A stretch of 64,000 nt of DNA from Branchiostoma lanceolatum (Eukaryota > Chordata > Leptocardii > Amphioxiformes > Branchiostomatidae): NCBI RefSeq assembly GCF_035083965.1, contig NC_089729.1:317501-381500 (forward strand). The letters run 5' to 3'. Under the pieces are notes generated by a model. That model was not told the origin of the DNA and made no database searches. It saw only the letters and a list, made by a program, of their open reading frames with translations. The first letter of the stretch is position 1. Each line of letters opens with the position of its first letter. The translations under genes and the position numbers were made by a program. Below, piece after piece: positions 23,201-31,701 of the stretch.

Positions 23201-25583
23201 CCACACAATGCCACACCTCTCGCCATGGCAACGCTTATGACGTCAATAGAGAAGCTTTCTGGTGATGTCGAAATTTGGCCATCTTCTGAAAAAAATCGGG
23301 CGAAGGTATTTGACAGTATGGATTTTAAAATTGACAGAAACTCGAGCGAACGTTTCGTCTGAAAATCATACTACCCTGCCAACATGTAGTCTGAGTATCA
23401 TCCTTCGTAGTGACCGCCGGCTCCAAAAATTGCTTGCTAACCACGTTTTTTTTTTGGAGCCAGCGGTCACTACGGAGGATGGTATTCAGGCAAGCCGACA
23501 CCGGCCGATCCCCAATAGCGTGGGATTAAAAAAAAACTTTCTACAGCAAAAACTGTCACATAGACCTCGCAGACTTAGCGGGCGAGTGTTTCTTTTTTCT
23601 GATGTGTGACAGAGGTATTGTGGCTGAACTACCCATTAAAGTCTGGGTGCGCGGCATCTATTTTTAGAGGCCACCATTTTCCATCCTAATTTTTCCACGT
23701 TTTCAGACAAAAAGAAAACTACTAACTCTCCTCTTAACATCACAAAACCCACACATCACAGAAAAAGTGGGATCATTCGACTTCAAAAAGAAGCCGAACC
23801 CAATAAGCTAGAGCATAGTGTCAGTAGTTAAGACTAGAGTAGTCATATGTTATATTGTTCATCATTGTCTGTCCGTCCTCCCCATGTTACATATACATGT
23901 ACTTGCAATTAGCCTACGGGCAGGAATTTGCAATAAACTTTCATTCTTCAGACGCTGGACCTTCCAGTCAGAAAACATTGCCCAAAACGAGTTGCGCAAG
24001 TCTTGGGAATCTTGTAATCAGGCCCTGCACGCTTCCATGCCTATTTACAAAACCTCCCCACTTGGGAGAATGGAAGATCGCGACTTGAAGCTTCTCACGA
24101 GAGGGATGCGCGCAGGTGTCCTTGCATTGTCATTTCTCTGAGGCTCTTTCCTGATTCAGCCGAGCCCTTTCCGGTAACTAAATCCCAAAATACTCCTGAG
24201 GAAAATTCTCTACACAGTTAAAGAATGCATGAAACCTGGAGGAGTATGAACATTGATATCAGCAAACTGTGGAACATTTAACTTTTGCGACGGTGTTTTC
24301 CTTTTTTTGCAAATTTTATGTCTAAATGTATTTCTATGTAAGTTCGAGAAGCATAGTCGGTGTGCCTTCAATATTGTGATCCCTCTGTGGATCAATCTTC
24401 CACTTCCGATGTTTGGTTATAATGACTGTCTTACTGATGTGTCGAATGTCGTCGGCTTGTCGTGTGGCATTTGTGACAGCAAGGGTCTTACTAGCACAGT
24501 ACTACTACTACTGCTGGGCTTATGCTACAGGAAAGGGTCTCAGCCAGACCTCACTAGACCCGAGGCACGATGGCGACCTCGCTGCGACAGAGCTCTCAAC
24601 GAATTTCATCGATGAAAAACGAATCTTTTCACTATTTGTGTGTTATGTTGTCTTGCTAGTCTTACTTGTACATTTTGCATGATATTCCCATTATAAAGGC
24701 TTTAAACACAAATCTAGATAAGCTGCAGCGAGCTCGCAAAGTGCCATAGTCCAGAGAGATACAAGCGTAAAGCTGGAGGCCCCGTGTTTGAGGGGAGCCA
24801 CACTTTCGAGCACGTTAAATAACCTAACACACTTATAGAAAAGGGTATGGGCCCATCCCGGTGTGCGTGGATCAAGACGGTTTTACGCAGCTTACACTTA
24901 CTGAACCCGCGGCACGCTGTGACCGGGCGAAGGGACTGTCACAGCTTTCAACGAATTTCGTCGAAAAATAAACTTTTTGCGCTTTGTGTGTTATGTTGTC
25001 TCGTTAGTACATTTCGCATGATATTCTCATCATAAACTCAAGGGTAACGCATATCCAATGTAGGTCGCAGCGAGGTCGCCAAAGTTTAGGGAAGTCCTCT
25101 CAGTTAGGGCGTAAAGCTGGATCATGGAGGTCCCGTTTTTTTTTAGATCTAGAGCCACATCCCGAGCACGTCAAAGAACCCAGCCACCACACTTATCAAA
25201 CAGAGTAGGTTCCCATCTCAGTGTGAGTGGATCAAACCTTACAGTCTGGTCTTTACGGAGCTTGTACTTACTGTACAAAACTGGTGTGTTACGCCCAAAG
25301 CCGGTTTATGCTAGGGTCACATTTCCTAACCGGGGCCCGGCCGGGCTGTTTGCGGAAAAGGAAAATCAAAATGTACATCAATAAATTTTCACTAGCTATG
25401 CTCTTAGAAAATTTTGGGTAAGTTTCGTGTTTTTGTTGTCTTTTATTAGTTTTATATCATACTTTACGTTCCGAAAGACTGTCCGTCCGGGCCCCAGGTT
25501 GAAAATGTGACCCTAGCATTACCGGGTATGTAATACAAACTCTTACCTGCAGCGAGCAGCACAAACAGCACAGCGGACCTCAT
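2502..25583 (-). CDS. Mesothelin/otoancorin-like secreted protein, 21 exons, 3' end outside window
   Basis: Exons in transcript order: 25547-25583, 20975-21106, 20733-20769, 20013-20133, 19022-19177, 18340-18560, 17629-17812, 16463-16617, 15853-16015, 14413-14592, 13939-14004, 12812-12958, 11516-11680, 11006-11067, 10208-10325, 7229-7338, 6348-6480, 3770-3972, 3465-3561, 2993-3087 and 2502-2575. They sum to 2656 nt (885 codons plus one base). Every junction is GT-AG and in phase. The product starts with a signal peptide and is then a long run of Leu/Ala/Asp-rich helical segments with scattered cysteines. A segment in exon 3770-3972 (MGNLICGAEDAVLGRVDASG) resembles the LG.L.CG...I..I pattern of the mesothelin superfamily, whose members are extracellular superhelical, often GPI-anchored proteins. 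Assignment to that superfamily is inference from pattern; the gene models themselves are much firmer. The last visible exon ends in a donor, so more exons lie beyond position 1. Confidence 0.72.
2673..2985. repeat. 11-bp tandem repeat (GGAAGGTAGTA), about 28 copies
   Basis: The unit repeats every 11 bp with minor G/A and T/C variants. Because three units make 33 bp, it leaves long open frames on the minus strand reading LLPSYYLPTTF, which are not genes. It fills most of the intron between exons 2993-3087 and 2502-2575. Confidence 0.96.
3088..3464. other. Intron, no recognised features
   Basis: This stretch lies between exons 2993-3087 and 3465-3561. A motif around 3190-3260 is partly repeated at 3345-3420 (TCCTCAGATTG, then AAC...GAGT), suggesting an old duplication. 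No gene or RNA was seen. Confidence 0.5.
4014..5494. repeat. 20-bp tandem repeat (AAACTGCAGTTCAGACTGTC), about 74 copies
   Basis: The period is exactly 20 bp and each unit carries a PstI-type CTGCAG. Variant units (TTACTACAGT, TTCTGACTGTT, TTGAGACTATC) form a higher-order repeat of 340 bp (17 units): 4681-5020 matches 5021-5360. It fills the intron between exons 6348-6480 and 3770-3972. Open frames across it are artefacts. Confidence 0.97.
5880..6340 (+). mobile_element. Non-LTR retrotransposon 3' fragment with (GATACA)n tail
   Basis: The reading frame at about 5998-6227 encodes a degenerate reverse-transcriptase-protein C-terminus (RRIDVFKNSYFPRTIVEWN). This is followed by a 3' UTR and a tail GGCTATACAGATACAGATACAG at 6310-6332. 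A related copy lies in reverse orientation at about 26180-26510. The sequence at 5900-5970 (GAAACG motifs) looks like a second repeat fragment. Confidence 0.7.
6348..16015 (-). CDS. Central helical-repeat exons of mesothelin-like gene (nine exons)
   Basis: Nine exons between 15853-16015 and 6348-6480 encode repeated short helices with patterns such as LSALGSLAGKLPTADIDQMS and LKDEILPSSFADLSQTDLDT. This is consistent with an ARM-like superhelix as proposed for the mesothelin superfamily (family knowledge). In exon 6348-6480 the donor GTACGG at 6347 keeps phase with the next exon; the alternative GTGTCT seven bases earlier breaks it. Minisatellites fill several of the introns between these exons. 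Confidence 0.65.
6669..6762. repeat. (GT)n microsatellite
   Basis: Long GT runs interrupted by CC, followed by G-rich sequence to about 6815. It lies in the intron between exons 7229-7338 and 6348-6480. Confidence 0.95.
7346..10090. repeat. 22-bp tandem repeat (GTGGTTAGGGCAAGTCAAACAC), about 125 copies
   Basis: The unit is 22 bp with frequent GGCC, GAGG and TTAA variants. Most units carry both TTAGGG and CACGTG. Diagnostic variants recur in blocks: the TCATAAAGGTGGCC unit near 7600 and 8305 (704 bp, 32 units) and the TCATACACGTGG unit near 7931 and 8569 (638 bp, 29 units). The array fills the intron between exons 10208-10325 and 7229-7338. Confidence 0.97.
10440..10510. repeat. Degenerate telomere-like CCCTAA repeats (first block)
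   Basis: Several imperfect CCCTAACCCTAACC units are visible. They continue after the SINE-like insertion at about 10795-10975. Confidence 0.75.
10510..10660 (+). mobile_element. tRNA-derived SINE-like element
   Basis: A perfect pol III B box (GGTTCGAATCC) lies at 10568-10578 after a tRNA-like head beginning near 10512. It is followed by GTTGCGCCCCTGGGAAAGGC and CACTCCACCCGGGTGTA, a body I associate with widespread metazoan SINEs. It splits the CCCTAA-rich DNA in two. Confidence 0.55.
10795..10975. repeat. Degenerate telomere-like CCCTAA repeats (second block)
   Basis: CCTAAC, CCCTAA and CCAAAC variants are densely packed. This is an interstitial telomere-like tract, not a chromosome end, because gene exons lie on both sides. 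Confidence 0.75.
11218..11485. repeat. (GA)n microsatellite and purine-rich tract
   Basis: Pure GA dinucleotides from about 11230 to 11273, then GAGAGG variants to 11485. It lies between exons 11516-11680 and 11006-11067. Confidence 0.95.
11870..12480 (-). mobile_element. Non-LTR retrotransposon 3' fragment
   Basis: The minus frame at 12125-12478 encodes a 117-residue reverse-transcriptase-protein tail (ERVQKRACRIILGRTYNSYT, LSTRRQQLCTDFAAKLEQSP, IPAIIRLLNEL). This is typical of the C-terminus of animal LINE ORF2 proteins, 5'-truncated, with a 3' UTR to about 11870. It sits in an intron on the host gene strand. Confidence 0.8.
13025..13780. repeat. 35-bp tandem repeat, about 21 copies
   Basis: The unit runs CTTACCGGACCTACCTAGTC then AGTCTTACATTCCGT, 35 bp, with edges decayed and single-base variants (TTCCGT, CCCGT, CACGT). 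It fills the intron between exons 13939-14004 and 12812-12958. Confidence 0.96.
15130..15765. repeat. 36-bp tandem repeat, about 17 copies
   Basis: The unit is 36 bp (CCCGTAGGAAGGCCTGGTGG core, then AGGCTAGATCTGTACC). Being a multiple of three it keeps frames open on both strands, but there is no other sign of coding. It lies in the intron between exons 15853-16015 and 14413-14592. Confidence 0.97.
16026..16405. repeat. 53-bp tandem repeat, about 7 copies
   Basis: The unit contains AATCAATGCTGATCACGTAG and CTGATTGGTCTAAGCTACAG. ATGCTGATCA recurs at 16081 and 16134, a 53-bp period. It abuts the acceptor of exon 15853-16015. Confidence 0.95.
16463..18560 (-). CDS. Cysteine-containing helical exons of mesothelin-like gene (three exons)
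   Basis: Three exons (18340-18560, 17629-17812, 16463-16617) encode the N-terminal helical region. The first contains an NVT glycosylation sequon with a nearby Cys and the phrase PRGLTPGNLKKL. The second carries three Cys and the phrase LLKLPPFTDCLTAQDLEGAS. The third has NNVT, a second candidate N-glycosylation site. For exon 17629-17812 two donors are possible; GTACGA at 17628 keeps phase with the next exon, whereas GTAGCC 14 bases downstream does not. Confidence 0.65.
16705..17085. repeat. Direct duplication with a decayed exon copy
   Basis: A 38-bp stretch with GACAAGTTTGACGACTGTGT at 16706-16744 recurs at 17047-17085. Between them, 16949-17000 resembles the donor end of exon 17629-17812: minus-strand GACCTGGAGCAGGCCGACAC then a GTACGA donor. 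The true exon reads DLEGASADL there and the copy DLEQADTDL. Confidence 0.6.
17093..17602. mobile_element. Foldback (inverted-repeat) element
   Basis: The left arm 17093-17270 is the near reverse complement of the right arm 17338-17602, for example CACGACTACGAATGGCTTG against the left CTAGTCCTTCGTAGTCGTGG. The loop is about 65 bp. The right arm carries an extra about 90 bp at 17423-17512. The right end abuts the donor of exon 17629-17812. Confidence 0.75.
17813..18339. other. Intron, no recognised features
   Basis: AT-rich sequence between two exons. Two similar AAAGTTACC-containing lines near 17929 and 18060 hint at a small duplication. Nothing else is evident. Confidence 0.5.
18930..19015. 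repeat. (GATT)n-like tetranucleotide repeat
   Basis: TTGATTGATTGATTGG-type runs lie directly beside the donor of exon 19022-19177. Confidence 0.9.
19225..19475 (+). mobile_element. Dispersed repeat, copy 1 (second copy at 56365-56600)
   Basis: This segment shares long matches in the same orientation with 56365-56600, including CCCAAACCTACACCACTTCT, CACGTCCAGGTCAAAA and GTTCTGCTGCAGTACCA. The family is not identified. It is followed by an (AC)n tract at 19478-19510. Confidence 0.8.
20430..20565. repeat. 14-bp tandem repeat followed by LINE-type tail
   Basis: GAATATGTTTATAT is repeated about four times at 20430-20490. At 20525-20562 a retroelement tail GCAATTAGCCCTCGGGCAGG then AATTTGCAATAAAC follows, one of several in the window. 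Confidence 0.75.
20975..21106 (-). CDS. Exon 2 of mesothelin-like gene: end of signal peptide, REKR dibasic site, Pro-rich linker
   Basis: This exon enters in phase 1 after a TTTTTCAG acceptor and leaves in phase 1 at a GTAAAG donor. It encodes the end of the signal peptide, then PREKRQAQPQRPTPQIPARP, a basic and proline-rich linker. The REKR motif fits a proprotein-convertase site, which is inference. The acceptor side of this exon is the source of the 71-bp tandem array just upstream at about 21085-21560. Confidence 0.72.
21085..21560. repeat. 71-bp tandem array derived from the exon 2 acceptor junction
   Basis: AACATGTCGC recurs at 21131, 21202 and 21273, a 71-bp period, for about six or seven units. 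Each unit repeats the exon 2 acceptor and its first coding bases (plus strand GGCAGCCACCAGGCCTG). The outermost copy at about 21514-21550 also retains more exon-like sequence and reads SGLVAVVARVKR on the minus strand, close to exon 2 SGLVAAVPREKR. Confidence 0.85.
23396..23480. repeat. Foldback element, about 30-bp arms
   Basis: CGTAGTGACCGCCGGCTCC at 23407-23425 pairs with GGAGCCAGCGGTCACTACGG at 23457-23476, with T/A-rich sequence between. The arms match with few differences over about 30 bp. Confidence 0.85.
24540..25275. repeat. Two alternating dispersed repeat families, direct copies
   Basis: Family A: 24587-24740 and 24943-25085 share CAACGAATTTC, TGTGTGTTATGTTGTCT, GCATGATATTC and GCAGCGAG. 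Family B: 24790-24905 and 25145-25275 share GAGCCACA, GAGCACGT, CACACTTAT and GTGGATCAA. A third copy of B lies inverted at about 26590-26730. Confidence 0.7.
25547..25583 (-). CDS. Exon 1 of mesothelin-like gene: start codon and signal peptide
   Basis: The coding part starts at ATG 25583-25581 and reads MRSAVLFVLLAA, then a GTAAGA donor in phase 1. Joined to exon 2 it gives a hydrophobic signal peptide followed by VAAVPREKRQAQ. The same frame is open upstream to another ATG at 25694, which would add 37 charged residues before the hydrophobic core. The internal ATG was chosen because it gives a normal secretory signal. Confidence 0.72.
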
Positions 25584-26159
25584 CCTCAGATCAGCCTCGG
25601 GTTCTGAGCGGTTCGGGAAGGGAGGGAAAATCGGCGTCCGTCTGACGGTCTTCAGAACTGTCAGTGCAGACCGGACAGATTCTACCTCATTCATGGCATC
25701 ATGGCACGGTCCACCGCAACACTCCCAGGGGGTGTTTAAAGAAAGAATGATTTTCTTAAATTATCATCCTTCAACTTTATTCACAAGAAGCTTGGGTCGA
25801 TATTATGGCACTGGTAGCCACCTTGTAACAGTCACAGCTCAAAGCCTTTAATGTACAGCAGGTAGTTTTATTCGTTACGTTCAAGGTCATTGTCTCCCCG
25901 TCTACCTAGACAAGATGGCTCCGCCAGCCAGGGGGATAGGTTCGCCAGGTACCTATTGTTCCTGACGTAACCGGACCGAGGTTAAGTTCACCTGGGGTCA
26001 CCTATCACCCGTGCCTGTTGCCAACACAAGCAGCCAAACACCGCCCGTGTGGGCCTATCGGGTTACAGCCGCGCCCCGGGTACAAAGGGAGGGACTACTG
26101 GCAAGGTCACTACGCGCACGGGCAGATCTCCAAGCAGATGGAGGGTACTGTACGACCCT

Positions 26160-26510
26160 GTGCTTTACAAGGACCTGAAAACTTATAAAGCTTTGTTTGT
26201 ATTTTTGTTTCTGTATCTGTATCTATATAGCCGGTACAACCGCCATTAGGCGTAACACACCAGCTTCGCAGGCACGCGGCGCGGCAGCAGCTGGTTATAT
26301 TACACCGAACGGTCTGTTACACCTAGTCTGCATATCTGACTGAAACCGTTCTTTAAAGCTATTTAATGAAGATGCTCCCACAGTACTTGATGACAACGAG
26401 TTTCATTCTACTATAGTTCTCGGAAAATACGAATTTTTGAACACATCAATCCTTGGCTGATAACCCTGGTACTTAAGCATGACTATTTCTACTCTTCTTC
26501 TGAGCTGTCA
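26160..26510 (-). mobile_element. Non-LTR retrotransposon 3' fragment, reverse copy of the 5998-6340 family
   Basis: On the minus strand this region reads the same coding tail and 3' UTR as 5998-6340. Plus-strand CACCAGCTTCGCAGGCACGC and TTTCTGTATCTGTATC correspond to the earlier tail. It ends in the (TATCTG)n tail near 26210-26226. Confidence 0.75.
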
Positions 26511-26589
26511 TTAGATACTTATCAGTGTTTGAATTGCATACACACTGCCTTATGGAGTAAGTCATGGAGTAACACGTCAGGCTTGGACT

Positions 26590-26730
26590 GAGAAGTACAA
26601 GCTGCATATCCGGACAGATTCATTTGGTCCACTCACACCGGGAAGGACCGCTACTCTTTTCGATAAGTGTGTGGTGGCCATGGGTTCTTTTGCGTGCTCG
26701 AAGTGTGACTCTCTCAAACATGGGATCACA
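26590..26730 (-). repeat. Inverted copy of dispersed repeat family B
   Basis: Reverse complement shares GAGCACGCAAAAGAACCCAT, CCACCACACTTATCG and GTGTGAGTGGACC with the direct copies at 24790 and 25145. Confidence 0.7.
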
Positions 26731-26794
26731 TCCGGGGGACTAGCTCTAGTCTGTTTCGCCAAATCTTAACGCGTTGCTTCGTATACATCTAGGG

Positions 26795-27095
26795 GTGTCC
26801 ATGTGGTGTAGTGGTCTGCACTTCTGTTACTAGCCACATCTGGTTCAAATTACTTGGACCAGAAGGCCCGGGTTCAAGCCCCGGGTAGGACACCTCTGGA
26901 CAAGAGGCGCATTGAGTCATACCAAAGACTTTATTTAGATAGTACATACTTCTGAAACAGTATGGAAGTTAAACACACTCCACTGCCAGTGGACTAGCCC
27001 CCTGCTGCAGTGATTGCACCACAGTGTGGCCCAGGGCTATGAAACGGAGATGGGCACCGCCCTATACACCTTATGGTGTGGGAGGATTTTAACTT
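26795..27095 (+). mobile_element. tRNA-derived SINE-like element
   Basis: The head has a pol III A-box-like TGGTGTAGTGGTC and a B box GGTTCAAGCC, with matching ends GGTGTCC (26795) and GGACACC (26887). The extra bases before the closing arm exclude a normal tRNA. It continues into a conserved body (GGGCTATGAAACGGAGATGG) to about 27095. Confidence 0.6.
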
Positions 27096-27099
27096 TTTA

Positions 27100-30000
27100 T
27101 ACATCTAGAGGGTAAACAGAGAAATACGGCCGCAACTAGAGCGATTTAAAGAACACCGCAAATAGACATGCAGCACATCTGCTTGGAGATACGCTCTGTG
27201 CAAGTGGATGCGGTATCAGGTTACCACTGTGCCAAAGGTAAAGGGCGCAGCCTTTGTCACTGGTCACTGGACAACAATGCCCCCTAGCGCCGGGCCGTAA
27301 CAGTGTCCGCGGACCATGACTACTAGTACATGTTCACAGGGCCGCTGTGTCTCAGTGTGTACCATTATGTGCGCTACAATCACCATGATGTAGTATTGTG
27401 TACGGTAGCCCCCATACTATAGTATTATGTACGCTACAGTCACCATGCTGAATAAGTCGGCGTTTCGGCATTACGTCATCAGTCAATCTATAACCGGTCG
27501 CTTTGACTTGAGCCACTCTAACCAATCAGACTCAAGGACACAAGCAGACTCGCAGACTATTAAAGGTACAAATACGGACACACGCGAAATGCAGGCTGCT
27601 GAAGTTGACAGACAGGAATCTCTGTGTTAGACTGTCACAACTTACTCAGTTGCTTGTCTTAATGAGTAACTTTTGCATTGTGGGCAAAGTCAAGTTTTTC
27701 TACTTTCTGTGGCAATTCTTCTGCATTCTTTTGAGATATCTTTTCTCACTCAATTTTCCTAGTCCCTGCCTCTGGTAACAAAGTTGTATATGTGGATTAT
27801 AGCAGTAGTTCTGGTTATATCAACCAGATTCAAGCAATGAATGTATGTTTACATTGAGCAATATTGAACCCATGGATGGACTATAAACTCGGTGAATGAA
27901 TTTGTTTCTATGTCGTTTTGTGAATAAAAGATGTTGGTGAAACATGCTCTAAAAATGTGATGGTGTTTTTGGTGGAGAGTCACTTGTATGGTGCGGTAGG
28001 CTTGTGGCAGTGCTGTGATCAAGGCAATGACTTGAACTGCTGCGTTACTGCATTTAGTCCGAGTCCTCATCTTGCAGTAATTTCGCAGGGAGTAAGGGGG
28101 CGCTATTTCCATGTCCATAAGTCACAGCGTTTCTCACCCCCTGTATATTTAGGGTTTCAGTGCCATTCTATGACAGCTAAATGATCTGAAATTTAGTAAA
28201 GGGGAACTTTTGCAGGAGAGATGCGGAAGACTCGACTTTGCATAGGAATATTTATTTAAGAGCGCAATTTAGGATTATTCTTTTTGGAAATTTGGTGATT
28301 CTGGAATAGTCCATTGCCCATTTTTGTAAAGGGTTGATTTGGAAGAGGCTATTTTCTACATGGGGAGAGTGAGTGAAAAGTGATGAGTGTTTTATATGCT
28401 CGCTTACATACAAGAAAGACACATTCGAATCAGCAAATCAATCAACCTTTATTCAGATCAAAATGTCGGACAAATATTTCGCTTAACAATTTTGCTGTAT
28501 ATCATAGTCATTTTGAAGTAGTCTTTTAGTTTCTAGAAAAATCTTTTTCTCATTTGGCCAAAATGTTTTCTTGACTGTGAATTTTGTGTAATGTGACAAC
28601 ATTTGTCAAAAATTTAGACATGTTTGTAGACATGTTAGGCCATGTTGATTTGCCAATTATATGGATGACATCAACTGGGAACCCCAAAGCTGATGCGAGT
28701 GTGCGAATAAAAAAAGGTTTGGCAAAAAAACCTTGCCTTAGTTCATTATGAAATCTACGTGGTCAGGAAGGTTGAACAAATGAGTAAACATACAAAGTGT
28801 GGTATACCAAATGATACATTCTTAATTTTTGTTCTTTCATATCTTCTTTGACTTTTGAATTAACCTTGGCATTCAACGATATTAGTATCCATTCTCCGAA
28901 ACAATTTTTGTTGTTGCAATTTACGGCATATATCTCTCATTTTGCAACAGCTTTGTACAACTTACCGTATGGTCCAAAACTTTTTCCTTCTTTTTTTTTT
29001 GGAAACGGACGAAAATTGATGCGAACAGGGATGTCATCCATATAATCAAATCAACATGGCCTTACTAACCCTGGAAATAAATGCAACTTTTTTCTTCTGA
29101 GCAGACCATCTTGAAATGTGACCTGAATTGATATGAGACTTGTCCCTGGGTCTTATAACAATTTTTGGTCTGTTATCAGATAAGGCTGCACCATTCTAAT
29201 TTGTTGGTCCTCGGATTTTTTCAGAAAAAATATGGACGACAGATAATGCGAAAAAACATTTTTGCAAAAAGGCTGGATTGAGGATAGGCGTTAACATAAT
29301 ACGGCTAGTTAACTTTTCTGCTTAAAAAAACATTCTATGGCAGACAACCACTCATCATAGTACTACTATCATTGTACAGTAGATCACCTTTTTGTTGAAA
29401 ATTTTTACTGCAATGATAAATCTTCCTACATGGTAAAGGGCCTTGAAAATTGATGAATAGCTTTATAGTGATGTAGTGAGTAAGATTTGCTGGGTGGGAG
29501 GTGTGGTGAAGTTTTCTTTTCAAATTAGGAAAAATAGATGGGGGCAATTCCGACAACCAACCAATTGAATAAGTGTGGCGTAATGTTACAAATTTTGTAC
29601 TTTCTTGCTGATTTTTTAATGCTTCTACTCTACAAGATTCCATGCAATTTAATCAAGCACATGCAATATTTTCAAGCAGTAGTTTTTTTACCTGACAAAA
29701 ATCTTGGTGACACAAGTGACATGTCAAGGGCTTTATGTAGTGTCCTTAGATTATATATAATTCATTGTTATTAAGTTTCATTTGTTTTAAAAGCACAAAC
29801 AGAACAGCCAAAACTGCCATTCTAGGCAGTCCAGAGGAACTTTTTCCCCAAAATATTTCCTACTTTTGATATTTTTGTTACTAATCCTGTGAACAATGCA
29901 ACTGGCTCTCTTTTTCTTCTGAGCGGGCCGTTTTAAAGTGTAAACTGAATCGATATGAGACTCTAAATGGAAACTTTTTTTCTTCTGGTGTTTTGAACAA

Positions 30001-30641
30001 TTTTTGGCCTGTTATCACATGATGTTACAAATGCTGATTTTCTCTTCCTATCAAGCTTTCAGGCAATTCTGATTAAGCACACGCAATATTTACAATCAGT
30101 AGTTTTTCTTCATGGCCAAAATCTTATGACACAAGTAACATCTTCGTTCAACTTGATATTTACTGATATAGTGATAGTTTCTTTGATAAGCAAAACTGCC
30201 TTTTTGTCGGCAGCCAAAAATACAACAAAACAAGTCCTCAAGTTCTTACTATTTCAAATCAAAGACATTACATACAATTCATAACATTGTAACATTATTT
30301 AACATGATGATAAAACCATTCATTAAGTATCTGTAAAGTCTAAACAAGGCAAATGTACTTAACAAAGTCTTTTCAAACTTTCATGAACTGAGGACAGACA
30401 CAAGTGGACACAATTCCTATAGATCCTAGACTAAATCCCTTATATCAAAAAATATTAAATGAATACACACACAAAAAATTGAACAGTAATGGTGTTGCAA
30501 TCAGTCTAACACTTTGTCATGACTCTGTGACCAGCCAGCTTTTCCATCCTAGAGTGATTTTGTTTCTTTACTTCGATCAGGAGAACATGTTCAGTTTTGC
30601 TTGATTTTCATCAGTACAGTCCTTTTTTATGCTGCAGTTTT
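27100..30641. other. AT-rich intergenic or 3' UTR stretch
   Basis: No coding exon was recognised. It may include the polycystin gene 3' UTR; a minus-strand AATAAA lies at 28450-28456. It holds a foldback at 28636-29056 and duplicated segments at 29075-29180 / 29895-30025 and 29660-29730 / 30075-30145. Confidence 0.5.
28636..29056. mobile_element. Inverted-repeat element, about 420 bp
   Basis: GGCCATGTTGATTTG then TTATATGGATGACATC at 28639-28673 is the reverse complement of GATGTCATCCATATAATC then AAATCAACATGGCC at 29029-29060, apart from a CCAA insertion. This looks like a non-autonomous DNA element. Confidence 0.7.
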
Positions 30642-31701
30642 TTACACAGCGCAGTCTCCACATACCCATGTGCCATCACGGGGAGGGCTGACTGGCAGGC
30701 AGCTGACGTGAAAGATCCTCCCGCATGCCTCGCACCTCTGCATCCTTCCCAGACGCTCCCCCTGCTCGCAGTGGCAGACCAGTGTGATGCGCTGTACCTT
30801 GGTTCGACCTTCCTTCTTTCTGAAGCCAGTCAGGCGTGGAAACGGTGTGAGGTTCCCTTGTTTGAAGCACGTCTTCAAATGGCTCCTCATCTTCCTGTTG
30901 TCATACACAACCCTGCTCACGTCATGCCCCTCTGCGATGTCCACTGCCCAGGCGATGGCGAACAGCCCACAATCCAAGACGTTCTTCTGATGCTGTACGT
31001 CCGGTAAGAAGACGGTCAGGGTGTTCCTTGTTTGGTCAACAAACGCGGCGTAGGACTGGTAAAGCTGGATCTGCAGAGATGGGGTCATGGGGACACTGAG
31101 GCTGTCATACAGGCACACCTTTCCGTCTGTGTAAGACGACAGAACCCAGTGCTGATGATTGTTGTGGTGGATTTGTAGCCCCTTTCCTGTCATCTTCACA
31201 AACCCGTCGTCACAGAGACCAACTGCAGGCCCCTCCAGCCCTTGGAGTGCCGGGTACTGGCGGCGGAGCAGCATCTGGGCAGCCTGGATGTGGTCGTCTG
31301 TCAGCATCTGGAGGTATGTCAGAGCCACCTTGTTACGAGCGCTCATCTTGACACTTGGCCACTCCACCTTACGCTCCTCAGTGTGACGAACAAGAACATT
31401 CAGAGCGAAACGTACTCTCTCTGTTGACTTCTTGTCACTATTTTCCAACTTGAAAATAATGGACTTTATTTTTACGACTTGGTTGGTTTGATGGTTTTCT
31501 TGGGTGCCCTCCACTTTTGGCGGGGACCTGGATGCCACCACCTCAGGAGCCTTGTTCTCGGAGCCGATCGCTTGACTGCCGTTGTCTGTGCAGTTGTTCG
31601 GGGAGGCAGCGCGTTCATGATGTTCCACTGCTGCAGCATCGGGAATATCTTTGACAGTCGGGACAAACTCAGGCTCTGCGGGGAGGTCCGTGTCCTTCAT
31701 C
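30642..31701 (-). CDS. Terminal exon: Ulp1/SENP-like cysteine protease domain plus PHD-type zinc finger
   Basis: This exon joins the coiled-coil exon in phase (AA+G, Lys) through a strong GTAAGT donor and a TCTCCTCACAG acceptor. It adds 352 residues: an acidic low-complexity linker, an Ulp1-like core at about 30852-31304, and a zinc finger at 30645-30788. The core shows the C48 catalytic order HW (His2174), YDS (Asp2189), Q (Gln2226 or Gln2228) and DCGLFAI (Cys2234). The finger has C-x-C, C-x2-C, H-x2-C and C-x2-C, ligands C2299 to C2340, a C4HC3 pattern. The frame is also open upstream to an ATG at 31781, and M1991 lies at the exon start, so a separate intronless gene is possible. Similar protease-PHD pairs occur in many animal genomes in mobile-element-like contexts (recollection, not checked). 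Confidence 0.72.

Larger units (their letters stand above)
21700..25546. other. Long first intron of mesothelin-like gene with small inverted repeats and dispersed repeats
   Basis: No exon was recognised. It contains a hairpin at 22555-22582, a foldback at 23396-23480, a LINE-type tail at 23908-23945, and two copies of a dispersed repeat (24540-24720 and 24930-25090). Another repeat family has copies at 24780-24905 and 25140-25275. Confidence 0.55.

Noticed and set aside
26795..26892. A functional tRNA gene
   Set aside because: The ends and B box fit, but the spacing between T arm and acceptor arm is wrong and the element continues into a SINE body.
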